From contig CALFXX010000069.1 in assembly GCA_937952975.1 (NCBI GenBank), positions 1-26,353 of the forward strand: 26,353 nucleotides of DNA, in the 5' to 3' direction. Below the pieces are notes generated by a model, which worked only from the letters and a program-made list of their open reading frames with translations, searched no databases and was not told where the DNA came from. Position numbers and translations under genes: made by a program. Shown here in pieces: positions 23,665 through 26,353 of this stretch (positions are counted from its first letter, which is position 1; each line of letters begins with the position of its first letter). The stretch is from an uncultured Alcaligenaceae bacterium (lineage in GTDB: Bacteria > Pseudomonadota > Gammaproteobacteria > Burkholderiales > Burkholderiaceae_B).

Positions 23665-24588
23665 ATGTTTCGTCAACGCACTATCAAGCAGCTTGTTAAA
23701 ACCACTGGGGTTGGCCTGCACTCAGGTCGACGGGTTGAGTTGACTTTGCGCCCAGCGGCACCCGATACCGGAATCGTCTTCCATCGAATCGATTTGCCTG
23801 AGGTTGTCGATCTCCCTGCGCAGGCAGCGATGGTTAAAGACACGCGCATGGCCTCGGTTCTGTCAAACGGACAAGCACGGGTCTCGACCGTTGAGCACTT
23901 AATGTCTGCCCTTGCCGGTTTAGGCATTGACAATTTGCATGTTGACCTCACGGCCGAAGAAGTGCCCATCATGGACGGCAGCGCCGCCACTTTTGTTTAT
24001 CTGTTGCGTTCCGCAGGGATCCAAGAGCAGGCCAGTCCAAAACAGTTTTTACGGGTTTTAAAGCCCATCGAAGTGCGTGAAGGCGAAGGAAACGATGCTA
24101 AATGGGCTCGCCTTGAGCCACACGAGGGCTTCGCAGTCGCGTTTTCAATCGATTTTCGCCATCCAGCAATCGACTCGACCGCCAGCTTTGCCGAAATCGA
24201 TTTCGCAACGGACTCTTACGTTAAGCAAATCGCTCGGGCGCGCACGTTTGGCTTTGTCAACGAGGTCGAGGCTTTGCGTTCGGCCGGCTTGGCCCGAGGT
24301 GGCAGCTTTGATAACGCCATTGTGATGGACGAGTATCGAGTCTTAAATTCAGATGGCTTGCGCTACGACGACGAGTTCGTTAAACACAAGATTCTTGATG
24401 CAGTGGGCGACCTATACCTGATCGGTAAGCCTCTAGTCGCCCGCTACGTGGCGTGCAAGTCGGGTCATGCGTTAAACAATCAGCTGGCGCTTAAGCTGTT
24501 AGCTCAGCCCGACGCCTTTGAAGTCATCACTTATGAGTCTGCGGCACAGGCGCCTCAGGCGTTTCGCCATGAGTGGAAGCTGGCCTGA
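23665..24588 (+). CDS. lpxC: UDP-3-O-acyl-GlcNAc deacetylase LpxC
   Basis: A zinc enzyme for the committed step of lipid A synthesis. It has 307 residues (E. coli 305). Motifs are complete: QRTIKQLVKTTGVGLHSG at the start, VEHLMSAL with the catalytic Glu77 and zinc ligand His78, PIMDGSA (101-107), KHKILDAVGD with zinc ligands His241 and Asp245, and the general acid His268 in SGHALNNQ. The ATG at 23665 gives the family N-terminus; an in-frame TTG 9 bases upstream is not preferred. The last 62 bases overlap the 3' end of the opposite-strand DUF721 gene. Its presence supports a Gram-negative host. Confidence 0.97.
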   Translation: MFRQRTIKQLVKTTGVGLHSGRRVELTLRPAAPDTGIVFHRIDLPEVVDLPAQAAMVKDTRMASVLSNGQARVSTVEHLMSALAGLGIDNLHVDLTAEEVPIMDGSAATFVYLLRSAGIQEQASPKQFLRVLKPIEVREGEGNDAKWARLEPHEGFAVAFSIDFRHPAIDSTASFAEIDFATDSYVKQIARARTFGFVNEVEALRSAGLARGGSFDNAIVMDEYRVLNSDGLRYDDEFVKHKILDAVGDLYLIGKPLVARYVACKSGHALNNQLALKLLAQPDAFEVITYESAAQAPQAFRHEWKLA

Positions 24589-25093
24589 GCCCATGTTCCT
24601 GTTTCTGCCCCTGTCCCTGACTGGGCTGGTGGTGGGCGAGTAACCGGGCGACAGCGTCGGCGAGTGGTCCGGGCCGCAACTGATGGGTTAGCGCCTCAAA
24701 CGTTTTCAAGTCTTGTTGGTCGAGCGCGCGTGCCTCTCTTGGCGGTTGAGCGGCCACAGGAATTCCGAGCCCTCCCTGTACCCGTAATTTGATTTCAAGC
24801 AAGTTCCAGCCTGCTGCCTGTATGTGTGTAATCACTCTTGGCGCTAATTGACGAAATTTCGCGGCAAAGGCTGCGCTTGAAACCATCAAGGTCAGCGTAC
24901 TTTGTTCGATTTTTAAAACGTCGAAGGCTCCGCGCATGGCCGCCGGCAAGGCCTGCTCAACGACTCCGCGTAACTTCAGGTGAAGTTGAGCCGTTGCGAG
25001 CACGCTTGCAGCCTGCGTATCGTGACCAAGCCATCCGATCAAGTGAGCCCCTTTGGTGGGGTTGCCGGAAGGCCTGCGAGGAGTCGTAGCCAT
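24527..25093 (-). CDS. DUF721/DciA-like protein
   Basis: A 188-residue protein. Residues about 20-125 look like a DUF721 domain (LATAQLHLKLRGVVEQALPAAMRGAFDVLKIEQSTLTLMVSSAAFAAKFRQLAPRV), the family that includes DciA, the widespread replicative helicase-associated protein of bacteria lacking DnaC. The helicase role is inferred by family. The C-terminal third is Gln-, Pro- and His-rich and appears unstructured. The last 20 or so codons overlap lpxC on the other strand. I chose the ATG at 25093; an in-frame start at 25150 would lie inside the divergent M23 gene. No Shine-Dalgarno is evident. The position between lpxC and the M23/secA genes matches other betaproteobacteria as I remember them. 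Confidence 0.82.
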   Translation of the reverse strand: MATTPRRPSGNPTKGAHLIGWLGHDTQAASVLATAQLHLKLRGVVEQALPAAMRGAFDVLKIEQSTLTLMVSSAAFAAKFRQLAPRVITHIQAAGWNLLEIKLRVQGGLGIPVAAQPPREARALDQQDLKTFEALTHQLRPGPLADAVARLLAHHQPSQGQGQKQEHGLRPASTHGETPEAPVPQTHK

Positions 25094-25111
25094 AAATGAG
25101 AAGGAATTTGT

Positions 25112-26065
25112 ATGAAGGTCATCATTATGCCTCGCGAGCGGGCGGTTCACGGCATCTTAACGCTGAGTATTCGTCGGTGTGTGCTGATTGGTCTGACCCT
25201 GCTGGCAGCGGCCTTTTACCTGGGCGGCGTACTGCTGCGTCCCACCGGATCTGCTTTTACCGAGCGATCGGACGCAGTTGGGTATCGTGCGCGTATCGCT
25301 CGTGAAATGTTCAACGCAGACCGACAGGCACTTGACGCGTTGTTGACACAGCTTGGGGTCTTGCAGGCAAATTATCAGCGCCTTGACGTGCTAAGCCGCC
25401 GAGTCGCTGGTTTGGCGGGTTTGCCTGCCGCCCAGTTGCAGATCGTGCCCGGAAAAGCTCAGATGAGCACATCAAAGACCGACACCGACAAAAGACTTTT
25501 AGCCCGAATGGGTCAGCAACTACGCGACTTTCAATCAGATCTCGCCAACCAGACAGAGCAGTTTCGACTGTTGGATGTGGTGCTGACCAAGCATTCTGCG
25601 ACGCTTGCCCGTCAGCCAACTGCCATGCCGGTCGGCACCTTGTCACAGCTAAGTTCTACGTATGGTTGGCGCAAGCACCCGTTTAACTCCGAACCCAGTG
25701 TGCATGAGGGTTTAGACTTCGCTGCACCCTCAGGAACCCCAATTTTAGCGGCCGCTGGAGGCGTCGTGCGCACTGCTGCCAGACACAGTGGCTTCGGAAA
25801 CCTGATCGAAATTGATCACGGTGACGGCCTGCTGACCCGTTACGCGCATGCCGAGGTGCTTTTGGTTAAAAAAGGGGATTTGGTGAGCCGAGGTCAAATG
25901 ATTGCGCGCGTCGGTTCGACCGGGCTGTCGACGGGGCCACACCTGCATTTTGAGGTCCGCCAGAACGATAAATCGTTAGATCCGAGGGCCTACCTGACCG
26001 GCAGCCCCCTGGCACCTGATTTGATCGGCAGTGAATCTGTCCGTCTGCCTAAGGGCGCTTGGTAG
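25112..26065 (+). CDS. M23 family (LytM-type) peptidoglycan endopeptidase, membrane anchored
   Basis: A 317-residue protein. A basic N-terminus leads to one hydrophobic segment (about 20-42, a signal anchor). A helical, probably coiled-coil region follows (about 55-165). The peptidase domain spans 178-295. The zinc and catalytic residues are present: His198 and Asp202 in HEGLD, His246 in RYAH, and His277 and His279 in GPHLHFE. It is therefore likely an active endopeptidase, unlike the degenerate EnvC or NlpD. It would cut peptide cross-links in the periplasm. GAAGGA lies 6 bases before the ATG. Its start is only 18 bases from the divergent DUF721 start. Confidence 0.93.
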   Translation: MKVIIMPRERAVHGILTLSIRRCVLIGLTLLAAAFYLGGVLLRPTGSAFTERSDAVGYRARIAREMFNADRQALDALLTQLGVLQANYQRLDVLSRRVAGLAGLPAAQLQIVPGKAQMSTSKTDTDKRLLARMGQQLRDFQSDLANQTEQFRLLDVVLTKHSATLARQPTAMPVGTLSQLSSTYGWRKHPFNSEPSVHEGLDFAAPSGTPILAAAGGVVRTAARHSGFGNLIEIDHGDGLLTRYAHAEVLLVKKGDLVSRGQMIARVGSTGLSTGPHLHFEVRQNDKSLDPRAYLTGSPLAPDLIGSESVRLPKGAW

Positions 26066-26079
26066 TGCCGCCGCCCCGA

Positions 26080-26109
26080 GTCAGAGGGCGTTCGACACCT
26101 CACCCTGAC
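26080..26109 (+). terminator. Hairpin after the M23 gene
   Basis: GTCAGAGGG (26080-26088) pairs with CCCTGAC (26103-26109) with bulged bases, 15 bases past the stop. No T run follows, so it is at best a weak terminator. The rest of 26110-26221, before secA, contains a small GCAG/CTGC hairpin at 26148-26159 and no ORF. Confidence 0.35.
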
Positions 26110-26221
26110 GGGAAAGCCCCGCCTGCGTTAAACTGCGAGGCTTACTGGCAGCAAGCTGCTTTAACTCTTTTTGGCGCTGACAGGTGTGCAGTTTGCACGG
26201 GTCTGTGTGGGTCTGACGCGT

Positions 26222-26353
26222 ATGTTTTCACTACTTAAAAAAATCTTTGGTAGTAGCAATGATCGGTTGCTCAAGCAGCTACGCCGTCATGTGGTGCAGA
26301 TTAATGCTCTCGAGCCTCACATGCAGGCATTGTCTGACGAACAGTTGCAAGCG
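26222..26353 (+). CDS. secA: Preprotein translocase ATPase SecA (first 44 codons)
   Basis: The ORF begins with ATG at 26222 and is open to the window end, so the gene is cut by the boundary. The 44 residues (MFSLLKKIFGSSNDR..., then LKQLRRHVVQINALEP and ALSDEQLQA) match the SecA N-terminus, with the FGSxNDR and INALEPxMxxLSDEEL patterns of E. coli SecA. SecA is the motor that drives proteins through SecYEG. No clear Shine-Dalgarno is present. The 156-base gap upstream may carry its promoter or leader. Confidence 0.93.
   Translation, partial: MFSLLKKIFGSSNDRLLKQLRRHVVQINALEPHMQALSDEQLQA

Noticed and set aside
1..26353. CRISPR array, toxin-antitoxin pair, insertion sequence or defence island
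   Set aside because: No regularly spaced repeats, no transposase or integrase frames and no small paired genes were found; gene order is conserved housekeeping throughout.

Overview
The window is chromosomal housekeeping DNA from a betaproteobacterium. It is most likely a Burkholderiales/Alcaligenaceae relative of Bordetella. This is inferred from the MurE-MurF fusion, the long MraY and MurD, the Ala/Lys-rich SWIB protein, the betaproteobacterial RNase P RNA, and the order lpxC, dciA, M23 peptidase, secA. No taxon was confirmed by a search.

Left part (1-5643): a factor-independent terminator from an unseen upstream gene; a possibly structured leader and a small DUF4870-like membrane protein; a histone-H1-like/SWIB protein on the minus strand; an M20 amidohydrolase followed one base later by pyrC; and, convergent to these, a Uup-type ABC-F ATPase on the minus strand. 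Then comes the RNase P RNA gene rnpB (5740-6155).

Centre (about 6357-23459): a complete dcw (division and cell wall) cluster on the plus strand: mraZ, rsmH, ftsL, ftsI, murEF (fused), mraY, murD, ftsW, murG, murC, ddl, ftsQ, ftsA, ftsZ. A promoter candidate and a 10-bp-phased MraZ-box array precede mraZ. Nearly every junction up to ddl is a 1-, 4- or 11-base overlap, which implies one long translationally coupled transcript. The products make UDP-MurNAc-pentapeptide (MurC, MurD, MurE-MurF, Ddl), lipid I and II (MraY, MurG) and septal peptidoglycan (FtsW, FtsI), and build the divisome (FtsL, FtsQ, FtsA, FtsZ). ftsZ is set apart by a 177-base gap rich in inverted repeats.

Right part (23460-26353): lpxC (lipid A), a DUF721/DciA-like gene on the minus strand whose 3' end overlaps lpxC and whose start lies 18 bases from the divergent M23 peptidase gene, and the first 44 codons of secA, cut by the window end.

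I found no mobile element, CRISPR array, tRNA or phage gene, and no convincing undescribed multi-gene system. The observations most worth checking are two rare-looking positions in rnpB (one a compensated P4 pair), the MurEF fusion joint, the MraZ operator that overlaps both promoter and ribosome-binding site, and the inverted repeats before ftsZ.
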